This document shows, one piece after another, positions 26,655-35,207 of a DNA stretch of 64,000 bases; the first letter of the stretch is position 1; every line of letters begins with the position of its first letter. The stretch is from positions 62,001 through 126,000 of the forward strand of contig NZ_QPJQ01000008.1 in NCBI RefSeq assembly GCF_003337275.1, given 5' to 3'. Made by a program: the position numbers and the translations under genes. The notes beneath the pieces were generated by a model, which was given only the letters and a program-made list of their open reading frames with translations, did not search any database and had not been told where the DNA came from. Origin of the DNA: Marinomonas foliarum (GTDB lineage Bacteria > Pseudomonadota > Gammaproteobacteria > Pseudomonadales > Marinomonadaceae).

Positions 26655-28511
26655 TTAACTACGCTTCCCTGCATATCGGAATTTGATGAACTCCTGTTGG
26701 CGAGAAACGATGTGGAATGCATCGCGCAAATGACGCTTTTCAAATGAAGAAAGATGTTCTGGGTTAACGTGATTATTTGGCTCTTCGCCTGCTTCAATCT
26801 GCTCTTTTTGGTTGCGAATTCGTACCATGCCGATCATCTCTAGTGCCAAAGCAAGATCTTTGGCTCGACCACCTGGTAACAAGCCTGCCGCTTCGATGTC
26901 TTCTATTCGCTCCAAGGTGTTGAGTTTGTCGCTCCCGCAGGCAAGGGCGTGTACTCGGACAATGTCGATAATCGGAGCAATGCCTCGTTCTTTTAAGTTG
27001 AAGGTACGTGACTGCTTGCCTTCACCGTCTAAGACAAATTGTCTAAAGAAGCCAAGCGGTGGTTTGCGCTGGTTGGCGTTTCTTGCCATAAAGGTTAAGA
27101 AGCCAGAGTGCTGTTGAGCTTGTTGACGTATGTGTTGGTTCAGCTGTTTGGCGAGAGTTTTGTCTCCATAGATACCGCGTAAATCAAAGAAAATAGACAT
27201 ACGCAACAAGGCTTCCGCTTTGGGTTTTTGTATCCAATCGCTAAAGTATTCTTGCCACACTTTTAACGGCTGACGCCAGCGTGGGTTAGACGCCATGATA
27301 TCGCCAGTACAAAGTGTGTAACCACATTCGTCAAGGTTCCGACATACCCAGTCACTTAATGCTTCAAAGTACTCACCATGGAGCTTCTTATCATATTTAT
27401 CGCTTAAAATAAGAGCGTTGTCTTGGTCTGTTTTAATGGTTTGCTCTTCACGTGCTTGTGAGCCAAGTGCAATAAAGCAATAGGGTACTGGTGGCGGTCC
27501 GTATATCTCTTCTGCCAATTGCAAAAGTCGTTTCACAAAGGCGGTGCCAATATGCGACATGGCATTACCGATCATTTGCGTATTGGCATCTGCGACCACA
27601 AGTTGGGTGAAAGTATGGGTCATTTTTTGACTGATGCTTTTTAAGCCTTCAATGCTGGTTTGCTTATAAATATCACTGATCAGATAGACACTGCCATGGC
27701 TTTCTTTTTGAATGATGTCGCCTGTGCTGACAACGCCAATAGGTCGACCGTTTTTGACGATTGGGATATGGTGAACGTTGCGCTCCATCATTTTTAGCAC
27801 AGCTTCTGATGCATAGTCACCGCTGTCCATGACGATAGGGTCGCGCGTCATTATTTCTGATACCGGAGTGTCGTAAGCCAGACCTTGAGCCACTGCTCGT
27901 GTGCGCAAATCTCGATCTGTAAGTATGCCTATAAGTTCGTCGTTGTCAGTAATTAATAAACTAGAAACACGGTGCTCTGCCATGATTTGAGCGGCGACAC
28001 GAATGTTTGAGTCTATGTGTGTGCTGATCGGAGGTCGTCTTAATAAGCTGACGACAGGGCACGTCATTAAGGAGACATCCGAATTTTGCGCATCCATGGC
28101 AGCACGTAATCTTGCTTCGCGAGCCAGCTGGAAAAAATCAGAAAAATTATCATTTTCTTGATGCAGTTTGAGGAACCAGCGAGCAGGAATACGATACAAA
28201 AGGCTATCTTCAATGGTTCGCATCGCCTGAGAGGATTTACCGCCACGTAAAATAGAGGCGTAACCAAACAGCTCACCTTCGTTCATACGTCGAATTAACT
28301 TTTTCTCTTTGCTGAGAATCTCTATTGCACCGCTACGAATAAAGAACAAGGTGTTGTTCAGTGCACTTTGAGCGATAACCATTTCCCCAGCGCGAACATA
28401 CTGGATCTCTATTTCTTTCGCCATATCATTAAGTTGCGGGTCGTCTGCAATTTCATTGAATGGGGCATGTTGGCAAAGCGCTTCAAGTATTTCTGTTAAT
28501 TCGACGTCCAT
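26655..28511 (-). CDS. cNMP-binding / CBS / DUF294 putative nucleotidyltransferase
   Basis: A 618-residue cytoplasmic protein. Order: cyclic-nucleotide-binding-like domain about 15-125, paired CBS domains about 150-275 (DRDLRTRAV, VSTGDIIQ), DUF294 nucleotidyltransferase-like domain about 300-440 with GSQAREEQTIKTDQDNAL, and a C-terminal DUF294_C domain. It is probably a nucleotide-sensing protein that modifies a partner, as GlnD-type proteins do. It is cotranscribed with the DnaQ-like exonuclease. The target is not known. Confidence 0.9.
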   Translation of the reverse strand: MDVELTEILEALCQHAPFNEIADDPQLNDMAKEIEIQYVRAGEMVIAQSALNNTLFFIRSGAIEILSKEKKLIRRMNEGELFGYASILRGGKSSQAMRTIEDSLLYRIPARWFLKLHQENDNFSDFFQLAREARLRAAMDAQNSDVSLMTCPVVSLLRRPPISTHIDSNIRVAAQIMAEHRVSSLLITDNDELIGILTDRDLRTRAVAQGLAYDTPVSEIMTRDPIVMDSGDYASEAVLKMMERNVHHIPIVKNGRPIGVVSTGDIIQKESHGSVYLISDIYKQTSIEGLKSISQKMTHTFTQLVVADANTQMIGNAMSHIGTAFVKRLLQLAEEIYGPPPVPYCFIALGSQAREEQTIKTDQDNALILSDKYDKKLHGEYFEALSDWVCRNLDECGYTLCTGDIMASNPRWRQPLKVWQEYFSDWIQKPKAEALLRMSIFFDLRGIYGDKTLAKQLNQHIRQQAQQHSGFLTFMARNANQRKPPLGFFRQFVLDGEGKQSRTFNLKERGIAPIIDIVRVHALACGSDKLNTLERIEDIEAAGLLPGGRAKDLALALEMIGMVRIRNQKEQIEAGEEPNNHVNPEHLSSFEKRHLRDAFHIVSRQQEFIKFRYAGKRS

Positions 28512-28538
28512 AATACATTCCTGTTTATTAGAGCCTTT

Positions 28539-29105
28539 TTATTGAAGTAATGGCGAAGCAATGGTCACTGCGCCTAAGATAAGAAACAACAAACAAGCAA
28601 GCTGACGAGTTCGGTCAGCATTTATTCTATCCATGATCCAGTTGCCAGCAAAGACAACAGGCACATTGGCTAACATCATGCCAATAGTGGACCCGAGCAA
28701 TACCATCCAGACACTGCCGTAGTGTGCGCCTAGCAAAACTGTGGCAATTTGAGTTTTGTCACCAATCTCTGCAAGAAAAAATAATACAAAGGTGGCGCCA
28801 AATGCACCGAATTTCAGCATGCTATTATCATCACTGTCGTCTTTGTCTGGAATCAATAGCCATAGACCCACCGCTATAAAGCTTAGACCAACTACCCAGC
28901 TAATGGCACTTTCTGGAATCCATTGTGCGACCTCAACACCAATCCAAGCCGATAATGCATGGTTGAGTAATGTGGCGGCAAGAATACCAAGGACAATAGA
29001 GGATTTAGACGCGAAGCGCGTAGCAAGGAATAGAGCGAGAAGTTGGGTTTTATCTCCCATTTCCGCGAGAGCGACAGTGGAGACTGATGTGAGTAGTGCT
29101 TCCAT
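28539..29105 (-). CDS. mneA: GDT1/TMEM165 (UPF0016) family manganese exporter
   Basis: A 188-residue membrane protein with six predicted helices in two related halves. Each half has the family motif E-x-G-D-K-T-Q: ALAEMGDKTQLLAL near the N-terminus and FLAEIGDKTQIATV in the second half. Bacterial relatives, such as Vibrio MneA, export manganese. Upstream in-frame codons exist, but the ATG at 29105 gives the family N-terminus MEALLTSVSTVALAE and follows an AGGA Shine-Dalgarno. A yybP-ykoY-type leader upstream supports manganese control. Confidence 0.9.
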   Translation of the reverse strand: MEALLTSVSTVALAEMGDKTQLLALFLATRFASKSSIVLGILAATLLNHALSAWIGVEVAQWIPESAISWVVGLSFIAVGLWLLIPDKDDSDDNSMLKFGAFGATFVLFFLAEIGDKTQIATVLLGAHYGSVWMVLLGSTIGMMLANVPVVFAGNWIMDRINADRTRQLACLLFLILGAVTIASPLLQ

Positions 29106-29117
29106 TTGATAGGTCCT

Positions 29118-29159
29118 AGGTGGGCAATAAAACGAAAGACAACAAACCTGAGCCCACCT
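29118..29159 (-). promoter_or_regulatory. Stem-loop next to the mneA Shine-Dalgarno (riboswitch expression platform)
   Basis: On the minus strand AGGTGGGC and GCCCACCT form a perfect 8-bp stem (29152-29159 with 29118-29125). The 3' arm abuts the AGGACC ribosome-binding region. Masking and unmasking of this region by the upstream manganese aptamer would control translation; this is inference. Confidence 0.55.
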
Positions 29160-29170
29160 GAGCCAAGTCA

Positions 29171-29309
29171 TTGTCTTAAGTCTCACCAATCCCAACGATT
29201 TATTATCGAGTCAGGACTTCTTTGCCATGAGCTTGAGGCTCAATTATGTTGACAAAGAATCTTTGCAGTTTGTATGTGCAAAGAAGATTACTCCCCTAAG
29301 AGGACGCAG
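29171..29309 (-). ncRNA. yybP-ykoY manganese riboswitch
   Basis: On the minus strand the leader shows the family landmarks in order. These are GGGGAGTA (29289-29296), a perfect hairpin CTTTGCA/TGCAAAG, the loop motif CAACATA (29245-29251), a small GAGC/GCTC hairpin, and the closing GGTGAGACTT (29178-29187). These two metal-binding loop motifs define yybP-ykoY aptamers, which bind Mn2+ and commonly precede manganese exporter genes. The gene downstream is exactly such an exporter. Confidence 0.8.
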
Positions 29310-29310
29310 A

Positions 29311-29340
29311 GAATATAGCATTTATATTAAAAATACAACG
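29311..29340 (-). promoter_or_regulatory. Candidate promoter of the riboswitch-mneA transcript
   Basis: Reading the minus strand, TTGTAT is followed after 15 bases by TATATT. Transcription would begin just before the riboswitch. The -35 lies in the T tract of the BCCT terminator, so the two units are packed tightly. Confidence 0.4.
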
Positions 29341-29364
29341 CGGTCAGACACTGCTGTCCGCGTT
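29335..29364 (-). terminator. Terminator of the BCCT transporter gene
   Basis: The minus-strand stem AACGCGG/CCGCGTT, extended by partly paired CAG/CTG, is followed by a T-rich tract. It lies just beyond the stop codon of the transporter. Confidence 0.8.
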
Positions 29365-29379
29365 GCTCTGCAATATAAA

Positions 29380-30963
29380 TTATTTGTACAAGTGCATATC
29401 GCTATGTAGACCTTTCCATAGACTTACACACATGACCAACATGAGCAAAGTAAACGGTAGGCCAATGGTAATGGCTGCAGCTTGGATAGCACCAAGTGCT
29501 TCAGAACCACCACCAACAAGCAATGCAATCGCAATGATACCTTCTAGGACCGCCCAGAAAACACGTTGGATCATTGGTGCGTCAGTTTTACCACCAGCGG
29601 TAATACCATCGATAACCAAAGAACCAGAGTCTGAAGAGGTTACGAAGAATACCAACACAAGAATGATACCAACGAAGGAAATCACAGACGTCATTGGTAG
29701 GCTGGCAAACATTTGGAACATAGCTAGAGAAGAATCAGAAATTCCGTTTGCTAATGCACCAATGCCATTTGCAGATTGATCTAGAGCTGATCCGCCAAAA
29801 ATAGACATCCAGACAAGAGAAACAACTGTTGGAACCAATAGAACAGCTACAAGGAACTCACGAACAGTACGACCACGAGAAACGCGCGCGATAAACATAC
29901 CGACAAATGGTGACCAGGAAATCCACCAAGCCCAGTAGAATACAGTCCAACCGTGGTAGAAAGTAGTATCGTCACGGCCAATCCAGTTACTTAATGGAAT
30001 GATGTTTTCAACGTAGTTTAAGAAGTAAGAGCCCATTGCCGCAAAGATAGCGCCAGTGTTACCAACGATCACGATGAAGATTGCTAATACGGCCGCAATG
30101 ATCATGTTCACGTTAGACAGTAGTTTTACACCGCCTTCAAGACCACGAGCTACCGAAATAATGGCAACCGCAGTGACACCTAAGATGACAATAATTTGTG
30201 TCGTTAGCGTATTTGGAATATCAAAAAGGAAGTGAAGGCCACTTGTTGCTTGTAGCGCGCCAAAACCTAGCGAAGTTGCTAGACCAAAGATAGTCGCAAT
30301 AACCGAAATAACATCGATTACGTGACCGATGCCGCCCCAAACTTTCTCACCGAATAATGGGTAAAAAGCAGAACGAATCGTAAGAGGAAGACCTTTGTTA
30401 TATGCAAAGAAAGCCAAAGACAAACCAACTACAGCGTAAATAGCCCATGGGTGAAGGCCCCAGTGGAACATAGTTGCGCCCATTGCTAAATCTCTTGCTT
30501 CCGGTGTGTTGGCTGTGACATCAAAAGGTGTGCCGTACCAACCGGTGTAATAGCCAACAGGCTCAGCCACACTCCAGAACATCAGACCGATACCCATACC
30601 TGCTGCGAACAGCATAGAGAACCATGTGATCGTTGAATGTTCTGCACTTGCTTCGGTGCCACCAAGACGGATTTTACCGAGAGGAAGAAGGATTAGTAGC
30701 AAACAAAAGAGAACGAAAATATTACCTGCAACCATAAAGAACCAATCAAAATTATTGATCGACCAATTCTTTGCACCGGATAAAATGACACTTGCATCAG
30801 CAGGGAACAAGATACTGCCGATGATAAATGCGAAAATGATTACAGCGCTAGTACTAAAGACTGGGTTCAATACATCTAGGCCAAGAAACTGAACGTTATC
30901 TTGTCCCACCTTATACGATGTATTGTATTCTGCCCGACCATTGTCAGGTACTTTGTTAGTCAT
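29380..30963 (-). CDS. BCCT family betaine/choline/carnitine transporter
   Basis: A 527-residue inner-membrane protein with about 12 helices. The family signature region is visible (YWAWWISWSPFVGMFIARVS, then RGRTVREFLVAVLLVP), together with GMGIGLMFWSVAEPVGYY. It imports compatible solutes such as glycine betaine or choline, driven by sodium or protons, and would help a marine cell balance salt. No long C-terminal osmosensory tail is present, so it differs from BetT-type long forms. The Shine-Dalgarno is GGGAGAAG. The upstream region 30964-31281 has long inverted repeats. Confidence 0.92.
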   Translation of the reverse strand: MTNKVPDNGRAEYNTSYKVGQDNVQFLGLDVLNPVFSTSAVIIFAFIIGSILFPADASVILSGAKNWSINNFDWFFMVAGNIFVLFCLLLILLPLGKIRLGGTEASAEHSTITWFSMLFAAGMGIGLMFWSVAEPVGYYTGWYGTPFDVTANTPEARDLAMGATMFHWGLHPWAIYAVVGLSLAFFAYNKGLPLTIRSAFYPLFGEKVWGGIGHVIDVISVIATIFGLATSLGFGALQATSGLHFLFDIPNTLTTQIIVILGVTAVAIISVARGLEGGVKLLSNVNMIIAAVLAIFIVIVGNTGAIFAAMGSYFLNYVENIIPLSNWIGRDDTTFYHGWTVFYWAWWISWSPFVGMFIARVSRGRTVREFLVAVLLVPTVVSLVWMSIFGGSALDQSANGIGALANGISDSSLAMFQMFASLPMTSVISFVGIILVLVFFVTSSDSGSLVIDGITAGGKTDAPMIQRVFWAVLEGIIAIALLVGGGSEALGAIQAAAITIGLPFTLLMLVMCVSLWKGLHSDMHLYK

Positions 30964-31047
30964 AAATCTTCTCCCGAATTAGTGAAAACTTTTCCCGAAT
31001 TTTTTGCTTATATAGCCATGCCATGTGTCAGGGACTCTTGGTACGTT

Positions 31048-31200
31048 ATTTAAACGAAAACCCACATGAATATTTTTTGCACAATACTGCTAATCAACAT
31101 TAAGAGAATTCATAACATCAAATTGTTCTGAACGCGACGTTTTTGGAACCATTTCAACAGTTTCCGTCAGTCTTAGTATCATTTGAGTTTTCGTTTAAAT
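31048..31200. repeat. 14-bp perfect inverted repeat upstream of the BCCT gene
   Basis: ATTTAAACGAAAAC (31048-31061) and its exact reverse complement (31187-31200) lie 125 bases apart in the region that should hold the BCCT promoter. They may be paired operator sites. A direct repeat TCCCGAATT also occurs twice between 30970 and 31000. No gene is visible in 30964-31281. Confidence 0.5.
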
Positions 31201-31282
31201 TTTTGTCTGTTTAAGCCTTTTTCCTGTCAATAAGGACTGACTATTTAAGCTAGCGTAACTCGACGTTAAAGCTTTGAAAGAG

Positions 31283-31318
31283 AACAAAAAAGGCCATCGA
31301 TGATGGCCTTTTTTGTTC
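31283..31318 (-). terminator. Terminator of the rdgB-hemW operon
   Basis: AACAAAAAAGGCCATC and GATGGCCTTTTTTGTT form a long near-perfect stem with A and T runs on each side. It works in either direction and lies about 65 bases after hemW. Confidence 0.9.
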
Positions 31319-31381
31319 TTAACTGGTTAAGAGTTACATCAATATGTTTAGATGTCAAATTATAGTAAACAAATTGACCGG

Positions 31382-32551
31382 CTAAGGAAGGAATAATTCA
31401 AGCAACTCGTTGAGGAATAATTTGCCTTTTTCGGTGGTTTTTATGCTCTGTTTTTTCCACTCATCAGCGTCTAAAAAACCTTGTTTTATTGCTATCTCAC
31501 AGGCTTTGATTAGAGCGTCAGGCACATTTTGATAAGTGAATCGTTCATAATCCTTTAAATCAAAGGTTTCAAACAAGCGCAGACGATTCATCATGAACTC
31601 AAGAGGAAGGTCTTCTTGTTCTATGGCTTCTTTAATGACCAAGGCTTCAGGTAGATTATTTAAGTAATGATTTGGGTGACGGGTCTTTCGTGTACGAAAT
31701 ATTTGACCATTAACCAATGTGATCTTTCCATGAGCGCCCGCGCCAATTCCGATGTAATCACCGAAGCGCCAATAATTCAGGTTGTGCGCTGCACGATGAT
31801 GTTCTTTTGAGTTTGCTGATACCTCGTATTGCGCATAACCATGCTTATTAAGCAGCTCTTGTCCTGCATCTTGAATGCCCCACAAAGTATTGTCTTCAGG
31901 CAGCTTTGGAGGGCGGCGGTAGAACTCGGTGTTTGGTTCAATCGTTAACTGATACCAAGACAAGTGCTCAGGATTCAGTTCGATAGCAAGCGACAGGTCT
32001 TCTAATGCCATTTCAAGGCTTTGATCGGGTAAACCATGCATCAAATCTAGGTTGATATTATCGAAGCCGGCGGCTCTAGACTTATCCACAGCGTGTATCG
32101 CTTCCTCACGGTTGTGGATTCTTCCTAGGGTTTTCAACAGGTTTGGTTGAAAACTTTGAATACCAATTGATAAGCGATTGATGCCGGCTTGGCGAAAATG
32201 ACGAAATTTTTCTTGCTCAAAGGTGCCTGGGTTGGCTTCCATGGTGATTTCAGCATTGTCTGCCCATGTCAGCTTGCCGCGTAGCGCATCCATGAGTCGA
32301 TAATAAAAATCTTCGCTCATTAAGCTTGGCGTACCACCACCAATAAAAGCCGTTTGGATTGGTCGTCCAGCGACATAAGGCAAATCGGCGTCTAGATCGG
32401 CTAGAAGCTGCGCCAAATAAGCGTCTTCTGGAAGCTTGCCATTGGCTTCAAAGCGATCTGCTTGATGGGAGTTGAAGTCACAATATGGGCACTTACGCAC
32501 GCACCAAGGTAAATGTATGTATAAACTTAGCGGTGGTAACTGGGTGCTCAA
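31382..32551 (-). CDS. hemW: HemW-like radical SAM heme chaperone
   Basis: A 389-residue radical SAM protein. The iron-sulphur motif [10 protein letters not shown] has Cys 17, 21 and 24. The position after the third cysteine plus one is Phe, which marks HemW rather than true coproporphyrinogen oxidase HemN, where a fourth Cys occurs. GGGTPSLM and [19 protein letters not shown] are family motifs. HemW inserts heme into respiratory proteins. Its ATG overlaps the rdgB stop by four bases, as in the common rdgB-hemW operon. Confidence 0.94.
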   Translation of the reverse strand: MSTQLPPLSLYIHLPWCVRKCPYCDFNSHQADRFEANGKLPEDAYLAQLLADLDADLPYVAGRPIQTAFIGGGTPSLMSEDFYYRLMDALRGKLTWADNAEITMEANPGTFEQEKFRHFRQAGINRLSIGIQSFQPNLLKTLGRIHNREEAIHAVDKSRAAGFDNINLDLMHGLPDQSLEMALEDLSLAIELNPEHLSWYQLTIEPNTEFYRRPPKLPEDNTLWGIQDAGQELLNKHGYAQYEVSANSKEHHRAAHNLNYWRFGDYIGIGAGAHGKITLVNGQIFRTRKTRHPNHYLNNLPEALVIKEAIEQEDLPLEFMMNRLRLFETFDLKDYERFTYQNVPDALIKACEIAIKQGFLDADEWKKQSIKTTEKGKLFLNELLELFLP

Positions 32552-33171
32552 AATGGCGTACCTTGCTGTACAGATGGTTGTTTTTGGAAAGCACTAAAAA
32601 GCTGCTTTAAGGCTTTGGCACGATGGCTAATTTGGTTTTTTACTTCTTTTGGCAAGCTGGCGGCACTGCAAGCGCATTCTGGTACGTAAAACAAAGGGTC
32701 ATAACCAAAGCCTTCCTGACCTTCCGTAGAAGTCATAATGCGGCCTTCCCAAACACCATGAAACACCAGCGGAGTAGGGTCGTCTTTGTGACGCATATAA
32801 GCTAGAACACAATGAAAGCGAGCAGTGCGTTCAAGTTCTGCTACACCCTCTAGTTTTTCTAATAACAATGCGTTATTCGCTTCATTATCGCCATGTTCAC
32901 CGGCAAAACGAGCGGAGTAAATTCCCGGTGCACCATCAAGATAGTCGACTTCGATGCCAGAATCATCTGCTAAGGCTGGCAAGCCAGTATGAGCGCAAGC
33001 ATTGCGGGCTTTTAAAATAGCATTCTCGATAAAACTTAAGCCCGTTTCTTCGGCTTCTTCGACGTTAAACTCGCTTTGCGGTTTTACATCAATGCCCATG
33101 TCACCCAGTAACGCATTAAATTCTTTGATTTTACCGGCATTGTTGCTGGCGAGTACGATGGTTTTATTCAC
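32548..33171 (-). CDS. rdgB: RdgB/HAM1 non-canonical purine NTP pyrophosphatase
   Basis: About 207 residues. It removes dITP, ITP and XTP from nucleotide pools. Motifs are [13 protein letters not shown] at the start, [22 protein letters not shown] in the centre and [11 protein letters not shown] near the end, with SHRAKAL at the C-terminus. The frame opens at a TTG at 33198, but a GTG at 33171 has a GAGG Shine-Dalgarno and matches the family start, so it is preferred. It overlaps hemW by four bases. Confidence 0.93.
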   Translation of the reverse strand: MNKTIVLASNNAGKIKEFNALLGDMGIDVKPQSEFNVEEAEETGLSFIENAILKARNACAHTGLPALADDSGIEVDYLDGAPGIYSARFAGEHGDNEANNALLLEKLEGVAELERTARFHCVLAYMRHKDDPTPLVFHGVWEGRIMTSTEGQEGFGYDPLFYVPECACSAASLPKEVKNQISHRAKALKQLFSAFQKQPSVQQGTPF

Positions 33172-33254
33172 GGATTTTTCCTCGATGTCGTAAAACAAAG
33201 ACGGCTCTTTCGCCGCCTTGTTGCCATATTTAGTTGCTCGATTTCAATGGCTTA

Positions 33255-33848
33255 TCATGAGCGGCTGATGTGAAATATCGCTGTTTCGCTGAATAAGTTC
33301 GGCATAGATCGAATCCACCAGTGGTCTTTTAGCTGACCATCGACTGCGGCCCAACGTAGCACTTTTATATTTTTCTCTTCACACAGGCGTTCAAAATCTT
33401 GGAAGGTAAAAAAGTGAATGTTTGGCGTGTCGTACCAGTTGTATGGCAAAAAGTCCGATACAGGCATGCGGCCTTTTAATGCCAAATGCATACGGCTACG
33501 CCAATGGCCAAAGTTCGGGAAGGTAATTATGCATTCTTTACCAATACGCAGCATTTCGTCGATCAATAAATCGGGACGACGGAACTGTTGCAAAGCATGG
33601 GTCATTAGAACGAGATCAAAACTTTGATCGTCGAAGTTTTGCAAACCTTCGTCGATATTTTGCTCTAAAACCGGAATGCCTTTTTCAATACAGGTATTCA
33701 AATCGTCATGGCCGATTTCCAAGCCATAGCCGTTTACCTGTTTATTTTGAATCAGGTGATGAAGTAATTCTCCGGGGCCACAAGCCAAATCGAGTACGCG
33801 AATATTAGGCAGTACCCATTCGTCGATTATTTCTAAATCAGAACGCAT
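33255..33848 (-). CDS. metW: MetW, methionine biosynthesis methyltransferase-like protein
   Basis: A 197-residue SAM-dependent methyltransferase-fold protein with the glycine-rich loop VLDLACGPGELLHHL. In gammaproteobacteria MetW partners MetX and is needed for full homoserine acyltransferase activity. The ATG overlaps the metX stop by one base, so the two are translationally coupled. Confidence 0.94.
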   Translation of the reverse strand: MRSDLEIIDEWVLPNIRVLDLACGPGELLHHLIQNKQVNGYGLEIGHDDLNTCIEKGIPVLEQNIDEGLQNFDDQSFDLVLMTHALQQFRRPDLLIDEMLRIGKECIITFPNFGHWRSRMHLALKGRMPVSDFLPYNWYDTPNIHFFTFQDFERLCEEKNIKVLRWAAVDGQLKDHWWIRSMPNLFSETAIFHISRS

Positions 33849-35005
33849 TATTTGACCTCCGTGGTTAAGCGATTGGCAACACGGGTTAAAAAGGTATTCA
33901 ACACGGACATATAGCGCGGAATCGGGAATAAAAAGGCATCGTGACCTTCTGCCGCTTCTATCTTAGCGTAAGACACCTGCTTGCCAGCTTTGACGAGTGC
34001 GTTGACGATTTCTTCACTGCGCTCTGGTGAGAAACGCCAATCGGTAGTGAAGGAGACTAATAAAAATTCGCATTGCGCTCGACTTAATACTGTCGCGAGG
34101 TCGCCATTGGTTTGTGCTGCAGGGTCAAAATAATCCAACGCTTTGGTCATTAACATGTAGGTGTTGGCGTCAAAGCGTTTGGTGAAGGCTTCGCCTTGAT
34201 AGCGTAAGTAGCTTTCTACTTCGAATTCAACACCGTAGTTGTATTGGTAGCTGTCATGACGCATTTGACGGCCAAATTTAGCCCCCATGGCATCGTCAGA
34301 TAAATAGGTGATGTGGCCGAGCATGCGTGCCAAGCCAAGGCCATTGGTTGGCACTGAACTGTTGTCTAGGTAATTTCCATCAAAAAAGTCTGGATCACGG
34401 CGAATAGATTGACGTGCCACTTCGTTGAAGGCGATATTTTGTGTCGATAACTTTGGTGCTGAAGCCACTATCACGGCGGACTGCAAACGCGTTGGAAAGC
34501 GAATACTCCATTCAAGTACCTGCATGCCTCCTAAGCTACCACCAACGATGGCAGCAAAGGTTTGGATACCTAATAAGTTCGCTAAACGAGCTTGGCTTTC
34601 GACCCAATCTTCTACAGTGACAATTGGAAAGCTAGCTTCCCAACGTTGCCCTGTTTCTGGGTTGATGCTGGTTGGGCCTGTTGAGCCACAGCAACCGCCC
34701 AGGTTGTTAAGTGCAATAACAAAAAATTTATTGGTATCAATGGCTTTGCCAGGTCCAATCGCCGAGTCCCACCAGCCTGGTTTTTTGTCAGACATAGCAT
34801 GGTAGCCCGCTGCGTGGTGATCGCCGCTGAGTGCGTGGCAAATCAAAATGGCATTGGAGGCGGCTTTATTCAGCGTTCCATATGTCTCATAGACGAGTTC
34901 GTATGATGACAGTGTTTGCCCACAAGAAAGCGTTAATGGCGTGTCGAATTGCGCAATCTGCGGCGTGACAATACCAATAGAGTCGGCTGGAATGACGTCC
35001 GGCAT
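33848..35005 (-). CDS. metX: Homoserine O-acyltransferase (probably succinyl) MetX
   Basis: A 385-residue alpha/beta hydrolase-fold enzyme for the first committed step of methionine synthesis. The nucleophile elbow is [13 protein letters not shown], and the His and Asp of the triad lie near EGHDAFLFP and TTDWRFSP. Most gammaproteobacterial MetX proteins coupled to metW use succinyl-CoA; the sequence alone does not prove this. The upstream 200 bases show no riboswitch that I recognise. Confidence 0.93.
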   Translation of the reverse strand: MPDVIPADSIGIVTPQIAQFDTPLTLSCGQTLSSYELVYETYGTLNKAASNAILICHALSGDHHAAGYHAMSDKKPGWWDSAIGPGKAIDTNKFFVIALNNLGGCCGSTGPTSINPETGQRWEASFPIVTVEDWVESQARLANLLGIQTFAAIVGGSLGGMQVLEWSIRFPTRLQSAVIVASAPKLSTQNIAFNEVARQSIRRDPDFFDGNYLDNSSVPTNGLGLARMLGHITYLSDDAMGAKFGRQMRHDSYQYNYGVEFEVESYLRYQGEAFTKRFDANTYMLMTKALDYFDPAAQTNGDLATVLSRAQCEFLLVSFTTDWRFSPERSEEIVNALVKAGKQVSYAKIEAAEGHDAFLFPIPRYMSVLNTFLTRVANRLTTEVK

Positions 35006-35142
35006 AGGTTTGTTTGTATCCTAATGAAAGTGCTCGAATTCCCGTGAAGAGACGTGGGAAAGTCCATCAATGAATGATGCCGTACAGTCTAGCGTTTGCG
35101 CCTAGTGTCATCAAGAGGCGGGAGGAGGAAAACATGCGCAGC

Positions 35143-35187
35143 AAAAAACGCTTCTATTGCCTTTTTTTGGAGTATATAGAAGCGTCT
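35143..35187 (-). terminator. Terminator of the chemoreceptor gene
   Basis: On the minus strand ACGCTTCTAT pairs with ATAGAAGCGT across a loop of about 18 bases and a run of T follows. It lies about 20 bases past the receptor's stop codon. Confidence 0.8.
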
Positions 35188-35207
35188 TTAAATATGTGAT
35201 TGACAGG

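Noticed and set aside
29227-29409. 60-codon plus-strand frame near the mneA leader
   Set aside because: It runs antisense through the manganese riboswitch and the BCCT terminator, which explain the sequence better.
31382-32551. Oxygen-independent coproporphyrinogen oxidase HemN
   Set aside because: The iron-sulphur motif lacks the extra Cys of HemN and the operon with rdgB is that of HemW.
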